Shown: positions 36,347-45,473, counted from the stretch's first letter. The stretch is 64,000 bases of DNA from Ramlibacter rhizophilus (GCF_004681965.1 NZ_SMLL01000002.1:292980-356979); one strand, 5' to 3'. The notes: generated by a model not told the origin, from the letters alone. Numbers and translations are program-made.

Positions 36347-37381
36347 TCAGCCGGGTGCCGCGCCGGCGCGCTGCATCGCGTCGATCAGCGCGGGATCGAT
36401 CCAGGCCTGCGCCTTGGCGTGCAAGGGCAGCATGGCGCGCCGCCAGCGGGCCTGTTCGGCCGGCCCCGGCTCCACGACCTGCACCCGGCCGCTGGCGGCG
36501 ATGCGCGCCAGGGCCTGTGCATTGAGTTGCTCCGCGATGCGGTTGGCATGCGCCGTCGCGTCCTGCAGCGCGGACAGCAGCAGCGCCCGCAGGGACGCGT
36601 CCAGCCCGCGCCAGAAGGCCTGGTTCACGATCACCGCATAGGCCAGGTAGCCGTGCCGCGTGACCGCGAGGTGGCTTTGCGCCTCGTGCAGGCGCTGCGT
36701 GTCGATGTTGCTCGGCACGTTCTCCTGGCCGTCGAGGCGGCCGCTGCGCAGGGCCTCGTGGACGTCCGCCAGCGGCGACACCGAGACCTCGGCGCCCAGC
36801 AGGCGCATCTGCTCGACCAGGGTGCGCGAGGCCTGCACGCGCACCTTCAGCCCGCGCACGTCGTCGGGCGAACGCAGGGCGCGGTTGGCGGTGAACACCT
36901 TGAAGCCGTTGTCCCAGTAGGCCAGGCCCTCGACACCCAGGGGTTCGAGCCGGCGCAGCAGGCCGGCGCCGATCCGGCCGGACGTCACGGCGCGGAAGGC
37001 GGCGTGGTCGCGAAAGAGATAGGGCAGGTCGAAGGCCTCGAACTCCGGCACCCCGAGCGCCGAGAGCTTGGACAGGGACGGCGCCAGCATCTGCACCGCG
37101 CCGAGCCGCAGCGCCTCCAGTTCCTCCCGGTCCTTGTAGAGGGTGCTGTCCGGATGGACCTCCACCCGCACCCGGCCGCCGCTTCGCGCCTGGGCCAGCT
37201 CCTTGAAGCGCAGCGCCGCCTGGCCCTTGGCCGTGTCCTCCGCCACCACGTGGCTGAACTGGATCAGCACCGGCCGCTGCGCGAAGGCCCGGCCGGCGCC
37301 GAGCGCCGCCGCCAAGCCGGCGGCTCGCAGGACCGTGCGCCGCGAAAGGCGGGCGGGAAGCGGGCTGGGCGTGATGGGCAT
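36347..37381 (-). CDS. DctP-type TRAP transporter substrate-binding protein
   Basis: A 344-residue periplasmic receptor with a twin-arginine-like signal (SRRTVLRAAGLAAALGAG). DctP features: VLIQFSHVVAEDTAKGQAAL, the VHPDSTLYKDREELEALRLG segment near 90, and the central VRGLKVRVQASRTLVEQMRL with the arginine that grips the carboxylate. DctP proteins bind C4-dicarboxylates and other acids. GGAGA precedes the ATG at 37381. There is no DctQ or DctM gene. A histidine kinase and response regulator are divergent 146 bp away, with operator-like repeats between, so this receptor may work as a sensor subunit of that kinase. Confidence 0.88.
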   Translation of the reverse strand: MPITPSPLPARLSRRTVLRAAGLAAALGAGRAFAQRPVLIQFSHVVAEDTAKGQAALRFKELAQARSGGRVRVEVHPDSTLYKDREELEALRLGAVQMLAPSLSKLSALGVPEFEAFDLPYLFRDHAAFRAVTSGRIGAGLLRRLEPLGVEGLAYWDNGFKVFTANRALRSPDDVRGLKVRVQASRTLVEQMRLLGAEVSVSPLADVHEALRSGRLDGQENVPSNIDTQRLHEAQSHLAVTRHGYLAYAVIVNQAFWRGLDASLRALLLSALQDATAHANRIAEQLNAQALARIAASGRVQVVEPGPAEQARWRRAMLPLHAKAQAWIDPALIDAMQRAGAAPG

Positions 37382-37445
37382 GGTGTGTCTCCAGGCGGCA
37401 GGTTCGATGCGTCGCAGTCTAGGAAGCGCCGCGCCGGCGGCACAG

Positions 37446-37476
37446 TGTGGCGGTCCACAGGTGTGGGTTTCCACAC
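37446..37476. promoter_or_regulatory. Two tandem inverted repeats between DctP and kinase genes (operator)
   Basis: TGTGG-N4-CCACA at 37446-37459 and GTGTGG-N4-CCACAC at 37461-37476 are two perfect dyads sharing the core GTGG-N4-CCAC, with centres 16 bp apart. They sit in the 146-bp gap between the divergent DctP gene and the two-component genes. Tandem dyads with 4-bp centres are a common way for NarL/FixJ-type response regulators to bind cooperatively, so the regulator encoded at 39483 is the probable ligand. Confidence 0.6.
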
Positions 37477-37515
37477 CCGTCGGCCTCGCGGCCCGATTTC
37501 GGGCGCTTCGGTTTC

Positions 37516-37521
37516 TAGAAT
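37516..37521 (+). promoter_or_regulatory. Possible -10 element next to the kinase start codon
   Basis: TAGAAT lies only 6 bases upstream of the kinase ATG at 37528. If used, transcription would begin at or within a base or two of the ATG and yield a leaderless mRNA. No convincing -35 hexamer is seen 16-18 bp upstream, so an activator would be needed, which fits the operator-like repeats at 37446-37476. Confidence 0.3.
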
Positions 37522-37527
37522 GATTGC

Positions 37528-39486
37528 ATGCCGATGGCCTCGCCCCCCGCGCCTTTCCAGCCGCTCGCGCCCGAAGCGGCCTGGCGGCGCCAGCTGTGGC
37601 TCTTTCCCGCCGCGCTCGCCCTCGCCTTCTGCGCGCTGGTGGTCGCGTGGGTCCACGGCATCGACACCAACGAGCGCAACGCCTTCCGGCGCCTGCTGGA
37701 GGCCGATGCGGCCAGCGTGGAGGCGCAGTTGCTCGCCCGCCTGGACGCCGAACGCGCGAGCCTGCGCGAGATCGCCGCGCAGCTCCCGGCGGCGGGCGCG
37801 GCCGGGGACACGGCGCTGCAGGCCCTGCCGCCGGTGCGCGCCGGGCTGGATCGCCTGTGGAACCGCCTCGTGTGGCTGGACGCGAGCCACCAGGTGGTCG
37901 GCCGCGCGGCACGCACGCCGAGCCGGGCGGCCACGGCGGGCGGCGACCTGCAGATCCGCGCGCGGGGGCTGGCGCAGCACCTGCAGGCGCCGGTGCCGGG
38001 CGGCGGGCAGCTGCTGGCCCGCTACGAGATCACCGACCTCCTGGGCAGCACGGACCTGGTGTGGCTGAACCAGCGCTACGAGGTCTCCTTCCTCTCGGCC
38101 CTGGGCGAGGTCATCGCCACCACCGCGAGCTTCGCGCGCCCGCCCGGCGGCATGGCGCACGAACGGGCGCTCGCCGCCTCGCCCGAGTTGCGGGTGGTGC
38201 TGCGGCCTTTCGCGCAGCCGCCGGCCTGGTGGCGCAGCCCGCACACGCTGGCCCTGCTCGCGGGCCTGCTGATGCTGGGGACGGCCGGCTCGCTGCTGCT
38301 GCGCCGGCAGATGCGGCAAGTGGCGCGGGCCATGGCCGAAGCGCATCGCGAAGCCGCCTGGCGCCAGGCCATGGAGGACTCCGCCCTGGTCGGCCTGCGG
38401 GCGCGCGACCTGCAGGGCCGCATCCTGTACGTCAACCGCACCCTGTGCGACATGGTCGGCTGGCAGGCCGGCGAGCTGGTCGGCCTGGCCCCACCCCTTC
38501 CCTTCTGGCCGCCCGACGCGGTGGACGCCATGCTCGCGCGCAACCTGGACACGCTCGCGGGCGGCGCACCGCGCACCGGCTACGAGACGCACTGGCTGCA
38601 CCGGGACGGGCACGGCATCGACGTCATGATCTTCGAGTCGCCGCTGCTGGACCCGCAGGGCCGGCATGTGGGGTGGATGGGGTCCATCGTGGACATCAGC
38701 GTGCGCAAGCAGCTGGAGGAACGCGAGCAGCGCCACGGCGAGCTGCTCGCCCAGCACGCGCGCCTGCACGACCTGGGGCTGCTCGCCTCGGAGCTCGCGC
38801 ACGAGTTGAACCAGCCCCTGAGCGCGGTGATGGGCTACGGCGCGGGGCTGGCCAAGGCCATGCGTTCGCAGCCCTCGCCCGACCCCGTGCTGATGGACGC
38901 CGCCGAGCAGGTGCATCGCCATGCGCGCAAGGCCGGTGACATCGTCAACTGGATCCGCCGGCAGGCGCAGCGCGGCGAGCCGCAGCGGCAGGCCGAGGAC
39001 CTCGGGGCGCTGGTCGAGGCCGTCTGCGCCTTGCGCAGCCGCTCGCTGGAGCGCAGGGGCATCCGCCTGGACAAGCAGGTTCCGCCGCAGCTGCCGGCCG
39101 TGCCGCTGGACCGGATCGGCATCGAACAGGTCCTCACCAACCTCCTGCGCAACGCGAGCGACGCCCTGTCGGCCCGCACCGGCCCGCGCCTGATCCGCGT
39201 GCGCGCCGGCGCGTCCGACACCGAGGTCTGGGTCGAAGTCCACGACAACGGGCCCGGGCTCGGCGGCCGCACCCTCGACGAGCTGGCCGCGCCCTTTCGC
39301 ACCACCAAGCAGGCCGGCGCATCGCTCGGCCTGGGCCTGGGCATCTGCCGCAGCATCGTGGAAGCGCATGGCGGCCTGCTCGAGGCCAGCGACCCGCCCG
39401 AAGGCGGCGCGTGCCTGCGCTTGCGCCTGCCCCGGCTCGCCTTGCCGGACCTGCCGACCCCCACCGCCCACGAGGTGCTTCCATGA
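37528..39486 (+). CDS. Membrane sensor histidine kinase (PAS, HisKA, HATPase)
   Basis: A 652-residue DctB/FixL-like kinase. A membrane helix lies near 25-45 (LFPAALALAFCALVVAWVHG), then a periplasmic sensor of about 190 residues, a second helix near 236-256 (HTLALLAGLLMLGTAGSLLL), a PAS domain at about 275-395, and HisKA with the phospho-accepting His in LLASELAHELNQPLSAVMGY near 425. The HATPase follows (NLLRNASDAL; HDNGPGLGG; ASLGLGLGICRSIVEAHGG). It overlaps its response regulator by 4 bases. The divergent DctP receptor is a likely periplasmic partner for signal detection. Confidence 0.88.
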   Translation: MPMASPPAPFQPLAPEAAWRRQLWLFPAALALAFCALVVAWVHGIDTNERNAFRRLLEADAASVEAQLLARLDAERASLREIAAQLPAAGAAGDTALQALPPVRAGLDRLWNRLVWLDASHQVVGRAARTPSRAATAGGDLQIRARGLAQHLQAPVPGGGQLLARYEITDLLGSTDLVWLNQRYEVSFLSALGEVIATTASFARPPGGMAHERALAASPELRVVLRPFAQPPAWWRSPHTLALLAGLLMLGTAGSLLLRRQMRQVARAMAEAHREAAWRQAMEDSALVGLRARDLQGRILYVNRTLCDMVGWQAGELVGLAPPLPFWPPDAVDAMLARNLDTLAGGAPRTGYETHWLHRDGHGIDVMIFESPLLDPQGRHVGWMGSIVDISVRKQLEEREQRHGELLAQHARLHDLGLLASELAHELNQPLSAVMGYGAGLAKAMRSQPSPDPVLMDAAEQVHRHARKAGDIVNWIRRQAQRGEPQRQAEDLGALVEAVCALRSRSLERRGIRLDKQVPPQLPAVPLDRIGIEQVLTNLLRNASDALSARTGPRLIRVRAGASDTEVWVEVHDNGPGLGGRTLDELAAPFRTTKQAGASLGLGLGICRSIVEAHGGLLEASDPPEGGACLRLRLPRLALPDLPTPTAHEVLP

Positions 39487-40130
39487 GCACGGTGTTCCTG
39501 TGCGACGACGACCCGGGCGTGCGCGGCGCGCTCGCCTTCCTTTTGCGCCAGCACGGCTTCCAGGTGCAGGCGCATGCGAGCGGCCCCGAGCTGCTGGCCG
39601 CCATCGACACATTGGCCGCGCCGGTGCGCGGCGTGTTCCTGCTGGACGTGCGCATGGAGCCCATGTCCGGGCCCGAGCTGCACGAACAGCTCATCGCGCG
39701 CGGGCTGAAGGAGCGCAACCCGGTGATCTTCCTGAGCGGGCATGCCGACGTGCCCCTGGTGGTGGCGGCGATGCGTCGCGGCGCCGTCACCTTCCTGGAA
39801 AAGCCCTATGCCGACGAGGCGCTGGTCGCCCAGCTCCACGAGGCCCTGGCGCGCGAAGCCGACTGGCAGGCCGAGGGGCGGCGCGCCGACTTCCTCGCCG
39901 GCCTGTGGCAGGACCTCACGCCGCAGCAGGCACGCGTGGCCACGCTGGTGGCCGAGGGTGACGCCAACAAGACGATCGCCCGCAAGCTGGCGATTTCGGA
40001 GCGCATGGTGGAAGTGCACCGTGCGCGCGTGTTCGAGCGCCTGGGGGTGGATTCGGCCGCCGCCGTGGCGACCACCGTGGAGAAGCTGCGCTCGCGCGGA
40101 CTGCTGGGCCAGGCGGCGCCCGCGTCCTGA
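39483..40130 (+). CDS. FixJ/NarL-like response regulator
   Basis: A 215-residue regulator. Receiver domain residues 1-120: acidic triad DDD near 8-10, phospho-accepting Asp in FLLDVRMEPMSG near 56, Ser/Thr in FLSGHADVP and Lys in FLEKPYADEA. A C-terminal LuxR-type HTH is at about 140-205 (LTPQQARVATLVAEGDANKT; ISERMVEVHRARVFERLGVD). The start overlaps the kinase stop (ATGA), showing that it is the cognate partner. The tandem dyads upstream of the kinase and DctP genes are its probable binding sites. Confidence 0.9.
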   Translation: MSTVFLCDDDPGVRGALAFLLRQHGFQVQAHASGPELLAAIDTLAAPVRGVFLLDVRMEPMSGPELHEQLIARGLKERNPVIFLSGHADVPLVVAAMRRGAVTFLEKPYADEALVAQLHEALAREADWQAEGRRADFLAGLWQDLTPQQARVATLVAEGDANKTIARKLAISERMVEVHRARVFERLGVDSAAAVATTVEKLRSRGLLGQAAPAS

Positions 40131-40149
40131 CCGCGCGGCGCGACGGGCC

Positions 40150-40653
40150 TCAGGCCTCCACCAGGTAGCCCCGCACGAGCACCGCGTCCCGCTGGGGACG
40201 CAGCGTCTGCAGCGTCCCCACGAAAAGACGGCGGTTGAGCCATTCGTGCGGGCCGGCGGGCGCGCGCACGGTGATGCGGGACAGGGCATAGCGCTCGGGC
40301 TGGACGCGCTCGTCGACGATCACCTCGTTCACCACCGTGAGCACGGCGCCGTCCGTGGTCTCCATCTCGTACTCGGCGCGCAGCTCCTTCACGCCGTCGG
40401 CGCGCAGCAGCTGCCGGTCCGCCCCGCCCGCGCGCACGGTGCCGCACAGGGTTTCATAGCCGGGCGCGCCCCAGAAGCGGCCACCGGCGATGGGCACGAT
40501 GAAGCGCTCGCCCAGCGGGCCGCTGCCGAGCGACTCGCGGGCGTGCACATCGACGGCCGCGGTCCACACCAGGGTGGCGCGCGGCTGGGGCACGGGCAGG
40601 GGCGAAGCCAGGGTTTGCAGTTCGCGGGCGGTATCGTCGTCGCGGGGGTTCAT
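40150..40653 (-). CDS. DUF3237 family protein
   Basis: A 167-residue protein of the DUF3237 beta-barrel family: FIVPIAGGRFWGAPGYETLC at about 50-69, GADRQLLRADGVKELRAEYE, and the ending LNRRLFVGTLQTLRPQRDAV. Members are small beta-barrel proteins of unknown function, often in aromatic-degradation loci. Its ATG overlaps the stop of the LysR gene upstream by 4 bases (ATGA), so both come from one transcript. The Bug/hydrolase genes diverge from this pair. Confidence 0.85.
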   Translation of the reverse strand: MNPRDDDTARELQTLASPLPVPQPRATLVWTAAVDVHARESLGSGPLGERFIVPIAGGRFWGAPGYETLCGTVRAGGADRQLLRADGVKELRAEYEMETTDGAVLTVVNEVIVDERVQPERYALSRITVRAPAGPHEWLNRRLFVGTLQTLRPQRDAVLVRGYLVEA

Positions 40654-41585
40654 TTGCGCTTGTCCTTCTTGCGGGCCTGGGCCTCGAACTGTTCGATGAA
40701 GGCCGCGAGTTTGCCCGCGGCCACGCTGGCATCCTGCACGGGCAGCAGCACCCCCAGCGGCTTGAACGGCATGGGTTCGCGCAGGCGCAGCACCGCCAGC
40801 TCACCGCTTTCCACCAGATGCCGCACGACGCTGAACGGCACCAGCGTGAGCAGCCGCTGGTGCCGCAGCATGGACCAGGTGGCCGCCGGCACGCGGGTGA
40901 TGACCTGGCAGATGCGCAACTCGCCCGGCAGGGGCGCGGTGCGCGCGTCGAACTCGGTGCGCGCGGCGGACCCCGCCGGAGCGGGCAACCACGCTTCCCG
41001 GGCCAGGTCGGCCCAGCCGAGGCTGCGTCTGCGCACCAGCGGGTGATCGGCACTGCAGGCGACGACGAAGGTGTCGGGCAGCAGCGCCGTGAACTGCCAG
41101 CCCTGCGGCACCACCGCAGGTTCGCGGCAGCCCACCATGTCCACCTCGCCGCGAGCGATGGCCAGTAGGGCGTCGTCGATTTCGGCCTCCTTGAGCTGCA
41201 CCTGCACCCCCGGGAAGGCCTCGTTGAAGGCCGGCAGCGCCCGCACCAGCAGGCCGTTGACCGTGGCCGTGGAGGCGACCAGCCGCACCACGCCCTCGCC
41301 CAGGCCGCGGCGCGCGGCCACGGCCTCCGCGCTCGCGCCCAGGCCGATCAGCATCTGGCGCGCGAAAGGCAGGACGTCGCTGCACGCTTCGGTGGGGCGC
41401 ACGCCGCGCGCATGGCGGTGAAAGAGCGGGGCCTCCAGCATGCGTTCCAGGTCGGCCAGCAGCTGCGTCACGCCCGGCTGCGTCATGCCCACCGCCTCGG
41501 CCGTGCGGCGCACGCTGCCCAGCGTGGCCAGCTGCACCAGCACCTGGATGTGGCGAAAGCGCGCCCGCGCCAGCAGCCGGTTCAT
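40650..41585 (-). CDS. LysR-family regulator
   Basis: A 311-residue LysR protein with HTH at about 5-65 (HIQVLVQLATLGSVRRTAEA; GMTQPGVTQLLADLERMLEA) of the GbpR/CbbR-like branch, and an effector domain from about 90 (GEGVVRLVASTATVNGLLVR). The start could be the ATG at 41585 or a GTG at 41609; neither has a strong ribosome site, and I prefer the ATG because it opens the domain. It is divergent from a Bug gene at 41729 and cotranscribed with DUF3237, so it probably controls both units. Confidence 0.88.
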   Translation of the reverse strand: MNRLLARARFRHIQVLVQLATLGSVRRTAEAVGMTQPGVTQLLADLERMLEAPLFHRHARGVRPTEACSDVLPFARQMLIGLGASAEAVAARRGLGEGVVRLVASTATVNGLLVRALPAFNEAFPGVQVQLKEAEIDDALLAIARGEVDMVGCREPAVVPQGWQFTALLPDTFVVACSADHPLVRRRSLGWADLAREAWLPAPAGSAARTEFDARTAPLPGELRICQVITRVPAATWSMLRHQRLLTLVPFSVVRHLVESGELAVLRLREPMPFKPLGVLLPVQDASVAAGKLAAFIEQFEAQARKKDKRK

Positions 41586-41728
41586 GAGGACGGAGGCGGG
41601 TGGATGCACGTATAAGCAGGTGTGATCGCAGGGGCCTCGATTCTATTTCTCGCTTAAGGATGCGGCCCGCAGAATGCGACGCAGCCAGGACCGGATTCCA
41701 GCCGGTTCCCGCATCCAGGAGACAAGCC

Positions 41729-42706
41729 ATGCACGTACTTTTGAACCGTCGGCAAGTGATTGCCGCCCTCGCGGCCACGCCGCTGCTGTCGCACGCCCAG
41801 GGCTACCCCACGCGCGCGGTGAAGCTGGTGGTCGGCGCGCCTCCCGGCGGCCCGTCGGACTTCATGGCCCGCATCTTCGGCGACAACGTCGGCCCCACGC
41901 TGGGCCAGAGCTTCGTGGTGGACAACCGGCCCGGCGCGAGCGGCACGCTCGCCGCGGAGAACGTCCTGAAGTCGCCGGCCGACGGCTACACGCTCTACGT
42001 CTCCGGGCCCTCGAGCATCGCGGTCGCACCGCACCTGTTCCCGAAGCTGGGCTACAAGCCCGAGAAGGACTTCGTCCCCATCAACATGCTGGGCGCCGGT
42101 GCGTTCGTCATCGTCTGCCACCCTTCGCTGCCGGTGAAGTCGATGGCCGAACTGATCGCCTATGCCAAGGCCAACCCCGGCAAGGTGACCTACGGCTCGG
42201 GCGGCAACGGGTCCTCGGGCCACCTGGCGACCGAGCTGCTGTCCTCCCTGGCCGGCATCAAGATGCTGCACGTGCCCTACAAGGGCGACGGCCAGGCGGT
42301 GAACGACCTGTTGGCCGGGCAGATCCAGCTCATGATCACCGCGCCCAACGTACCGGCCGCGCAGGTCAAGGCCGGCCGGCTGCGGATGCTGGCGGTGACG
42401 ACGCGCGAGCGCGTGCCCTCCCTGCCCGATGCGCCCACCGTGCACGAGTCGGGCCTGCGGGACTTCGAGTACCTCGGCTGGATCGCCACCTTCGCCCCGG
42501 CTGGCACGCCGCAGGCGGTGATCGAGCAGCTCTCGGCCGCATGGCACAAGGTGCGCAGCACGCCCGCCGTGCGCCAGAAGCTGGAGGACCTGGCGATGGT
42601 CGCACCGGACCGCCTCGTCTCCGGCGAGCCGCTGCAGGCGTTCCTGCGCGCCGAGAGCGCGCGCCTGGGCAGGGTGATCCGGGACGCCGGCATCCGGGTC
42701 GAATGA
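41729..42706 (+). CDS. Bug/TctC-type binding protein
   Basis: A 325-residue periplasmic receptor with signal LLNRRQVIAALAATPLLSHA. Family marks are YPTRAVKLVVGAPPGGPSDF, VVDNRPGASGTLAA and PADGYTLYVSG. AGGAGA lies 7 bases before the ATG at 41729. Its stop is overlapped by the ATGATG start of an alpha/beta hydrolase, so receptor and enzyme are translated together. The substrate is probably an ester, lactone or similar acid derivative (inference). Confidence 0.9.
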   Translation: MHVLLNRRQVIAALAATPLLSHAQGYPTRAVKLVVGAPPGGPSDFMARIFGDNVGPTLGQSFVVDNRPGASGTLAAENVLKSPADGYTLYVSGPSSIAVAPHLFPKLGYKPEKDFVPINMLGAGAFVIVCHPSLPVKSMAELIAYAKANPGKVTYGSGGNGSSGHLATELLSSLAGIKMLHVPYKGDGQAVNDLLAGQIQLMITAPNVPAAQVKAGRLRMLAVTTRERVPSLPDAPTVHESGLRDFEYLGWIATFAPAGTPQAVIEQLSAAWHKVRSTPAVRQKLEDLAMVAPDRLVSGEPLQAFLRAESARLGRVIRDAGIRVE

Positions 42707-43530
42707 TGGAGCGCGTGCGCCTTTCCAACGGCGTCGAGCTGCATTACGAACGCGCGGGCCGGGGCACGCCGCTGGTGTTCATCCACGGCGCCATGGGTGA
42801 CTGGCGCTCCTGGGAGGCGCAGTGGCCCGCATTCACGGCGGGCTACGACTGCATCACCTACAGCCGCCGCTACAGTTTTCCCAACCGCAACGACATGCCT
42901 TCGCCGGACCACTCGGCGCTGCACGAGGCCGAGGACCTGCGCCTCATGCTGGACGCGCTGGACGTGGAGCGTGCGATCCTGGTCGGGAGTTCGTACGGTG
43001 GCTTCACCGCCCTGGCACTGGCCGTCTCGCAGCCGCAGCGCGTGCGGGCCCTGGTGGCCGTGGAGCCACCGATGATGCGCTATGCCGAACTGAGCGAGGC
43101 CGGCCGCACCGCACGCGCCGCGTTCCGCCGCGAGACCATCGAGCCAGCCAACGCCGCCTTCCGCGGCGGCGACGACGAACTGGCCGGGCGCATCATGACC
43201 GGCGGCATCAACGGCGCGCAGGCCCCCGCCAGTTCGCCGCAGCAGATGCAGCGGCGCCTGCAGAACCTGCGCGCCATGCGCATGCTGGCGCTGTCCACGG
43301 ACGAATTCCCGCTCCTCGCGCCTGCGCAACTCGCCGCGCTGCCCATGCCCGTGATGCTGCTCTCGGGCGAGAGCACGGCCCCCATCCACCGCGAGATCTT
43401 CGCCAACCTGGCCGAGGCCATGCCGCAGGCGACGGTGCTGCGCGTGCCGGGCGCCGGACATGGGGTCAGCCGCGAGCAGCCCGGCTTCTTCAACGAGCGC
43501 GTGCTGGACTTCCTTAAGCGGGTGGCGTGA
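42703..43530 (+). CDS. Alpha/beta hydrolase
   Basis: A 275-residue hydrolase. Oxyanion segment VFIHGAMGDWRSW near 24-36, nucleophile elbow VGSSYGGFTALAL with Ser near 97, an acid candidate in LLSGESTAP near 225 and the His in GAGHGVSREQPGF near 255. Two consecutive ATGs (42703, 42706) are possible starts; the first overlaps the Bug stop by 4 bases. Similar enzymes hydrolyse esters, enol-lactones or C-C bonds in aromatic catabolism. The true substrate is unknown. Confidence 0.85.
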   Translation: MMERVRLSNGVELHYERAGRGTPLVFIHGAMGDWRSWEAQWPAFTAGYDCITYSRRYSFPNRNDMPSPDHSALHEAEDLRLMLDALDVERAILVGSSYGGFTALALAVSQPQRVRALVAVEPPMMRYAELSEAGRTARAAFRRETIEPANAAFRGGDDELAGRIMTGGINGAQAPASSPQQMQRRLQNLRAMRMLALSTDEFPLLAPAQLAALPMPVMLLSGESTAPIHREIFANLAEAMPQATVLRVPGAGHGVSREQPGFFNERVLDFLKRVA

Positions 43531-43838
43531 GCCCATCCAGCACCCCCGGCGCAGCGGTTGAGGGCGTCACGCTTTGTAAGGGGCATTGCGAATGCGGGGT
43601 GCCGGGCGGAAGGAGAAGCACGCGCCGGCCTGCTGCTTCTACTCGGAACCCGCTGCATTTCCGGGTCCCCGGCGTGGCCTGAACGCACCGGTCTGCTCGA
43701 CGGCGCGAGGCATGGCGATGCAGCGCGAAGGGGAGCATGCTGCGCCCGCGGCCTGGGCCGTTCAGCCTTCCTCCATGCCGCTCGGGTGCGGCATGCGCGA
43801 ACAGCCCATGGGCGCACCTTCGCGTTGAAAGGAATGCC
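43531..43838. other. 308-bp intergenic stretch, nothing recognised
   Basis: Between the hydrolase and the M28 peptidase lipoprotein. Short open frames exist on both strands but none has a ribosome site with family-like protein. I see no strong terminator, promoter hexamer pair or dyad. It must hold the promoter of the peptidase gene. Confidence 0.5.
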
Positions 43839-45410
43839 ATGAAGCCTCTCGTCCTGCCCCGCGGCGCGCCCGGCTCCCTCGGCCGTTGCGCCCTTGCCAC
43901 CGCTGCCACCCTCGCCCTGGTCTCCTGCGGCGGAGGCAATGAGTTCGGCGCTTCCGATCTCGCGGGTAAGGCGGGCCCGGAGCTGTCCTGCGAATACCGG
44001 GTCAACAACACGCAGGACAAGCTGCTCGCCTGCGTGACGCTGGACGGCGTTCGCCGGCACCAGGCGGCGCTGCAGGCGATCGCCGACGCCAACGACGACA
44101 CGCGGGCCGCTGGGACCCCGGGGTACGACGCGAGCGTGCGCTACATCGCGGACATGATGACGGCCGCGGGTTACGAGGTGCGGCTGGATGCCTTCCTGTT
44201 CAACTATGTGCCGCCCGCCGTCCTGCAGCAGACCGCGCCCGTGAGCGCGACCTACGAGACCGGCACCTTTACCGGCAGCGGCACGGGCAACGTGACCGCC
44301 GCCGTCACGGCGGTGGACATCAACCTCGCCCTTCCCCGGGACAACACCAGCGGCTGCGAGGCGGCGGACTTCGCGGGTTTCCCGGCCGGCAGCATCGCGC
44401 TGGTCCAGCGGGGCACCTGCAACTTCTCGGTCAAGGCACTCAATGCGCAGGCCGCCGGGGCTTCCGCGGTGATCATCTTCAACCAGGGCAACACGTCCGA
44501 CCGCGAGCCGCTGATCGTGGGCACCCTCACGCCCGCCACGACGTCCATTCCGGTCGTGGGCGCATCGTTCGCCAACGGCGTGTCGCTGGCTCAGGCCGGC
44601 TCGGTGGCCCGGGTCCGCGTCGAGGCGCCGCGGGAGGTCACGCAGTACAACGTGATCGCCGAGTCGCGGGGCGGCAACCCGAACAACGTGGTCATGGCCG
44701 GCGCACACCTGGACTCCGTCCAGCGCGGCCCCGGCATCAACGACAACGGCTCCGGCAGCGCCGCGATCCTGGAGACGGCCATCCAGATGGCCCGCGTCAC
44801 GCCCCGCAACAAGCTGCGCTTCGCCTGGTGGGGCGCGGAAGAAGCCGGCCTGGTGGGCTCCACGGCCTACGTCGCAGGCCTGAGCGCACAGGACAAGGCG
44901 CGCATCGCGCTATACCTCAACTTCGACATGGTGGGCTCGCCCAACCACGTCTTCTTCATCTATGACGGCGACGACTCCGACGGCGTCGGTGCCGGCCCCG
45001 GCCCCGGCGGCTCGGCGCAGATCGAGAAGGTGTTCGAAGGCTTCTTCACCGCACGCGGCATTCCCTTCAAGGGCACCGACTTCAGCGGACGCTCGGACTA
45101 CGGACCGTTCATCGCCCAGGGCATCCCCGCCGGCGGCCTGTTCACGGGCGCCGAAGGCATCAAGACCCCTGAGGAAGAAGCGATCTGGGGCGGCACGGCG
45201 GGCGAGCAGTACGACCCCTGCTACCACCTCGCCTGCGACACCTTCGACAACAACAGCAACGCCGCCCTGGAGACCAACAGCGACGCCATCGCGTATGCGG
45301 TGCTGCAGTTCGCGATGAACACGCAGGCCGTCAATGCGCACCGCGGCAAGGGCAACTTCAGGATGCCGCCGCTCGAAGAGAGCGACCTGCGCGGCACGGC
45401 GACGCGTTGA
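43839..45410 (+). CDS. M28-family zinc aminopeptidase, lipoprotein with PA domain
   Basis: A 523-residue exported lipoprotein: lipobox LALVSC (Cys about 30) followed by GGGNEFG. A protease-associated (PA) domain lies at about 165-265 (IALVQRGTCNFSVKALNAQA). The M28 core follows with zinc ligands in sequence order: His in AGAHLDSV near 289, bridging Asp in GINDNGSGSAA near 301, the catalytic Glu pair in WWGAEEAG near 334, Asp in LNFDMVGS near 363 and His in YHLACDTFDN near 462. It would trim amino acids from peptides at the cell surface. GGAATG lies just upstream of the ATG at 43839. It is convergent with the TetR gene 63 bp away. Confidence 0.9.
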   Translation: MKPLVLPRGAPGSLGRCALATAATLALVSCGGGNEFGASDLAGKAGPELSCEYRVNNTQDKLLACVTLDGVRRHQAALQAIADANDDTRAAGTPGYDASVRYIADMMTAAGYEVRLDAFLFNYVPPAVLQQTAPVSATYETGTFTGSGTGNVTAAVTAVDINLALPRDNTSGCEAADFAGFPAGSIALVQRGTCNFSVKALNAQAAGASAVIIFNQGNTSDREPLIVGTLTPATTSIPVVGASFANGVSLAQAGSVARVRVEAPREVTQYNVIAESRGGNPNNVVMAGAHLDSVQRGPGINDNGSGSAAILETAIQMARVTPRNKLRFAWWGAEEAGLVGSTAYVAGLSAQDKARIALYLNFDMVGSPNHVFFIYDGDDSDGVGAGPGPGGSAQIEKVFEGFFTARGIPFKGTDFSGRSDYGPFIAQGIPAGGLFTGAEGIKTPEEEAIWGGTAGEQYDPCYHLACDTFDNNSNAALETNSDAIAYAVLQFAMNTQAVNAHRGKGNFRMPPLEESDLRGTATR

Positions 45411-45473
45411 AGCTGCGTGGCCAACGCGCAGGCGGCGAGCCGTTTCGCGCGCGGGCCTCCTGGGCCGGACCGC

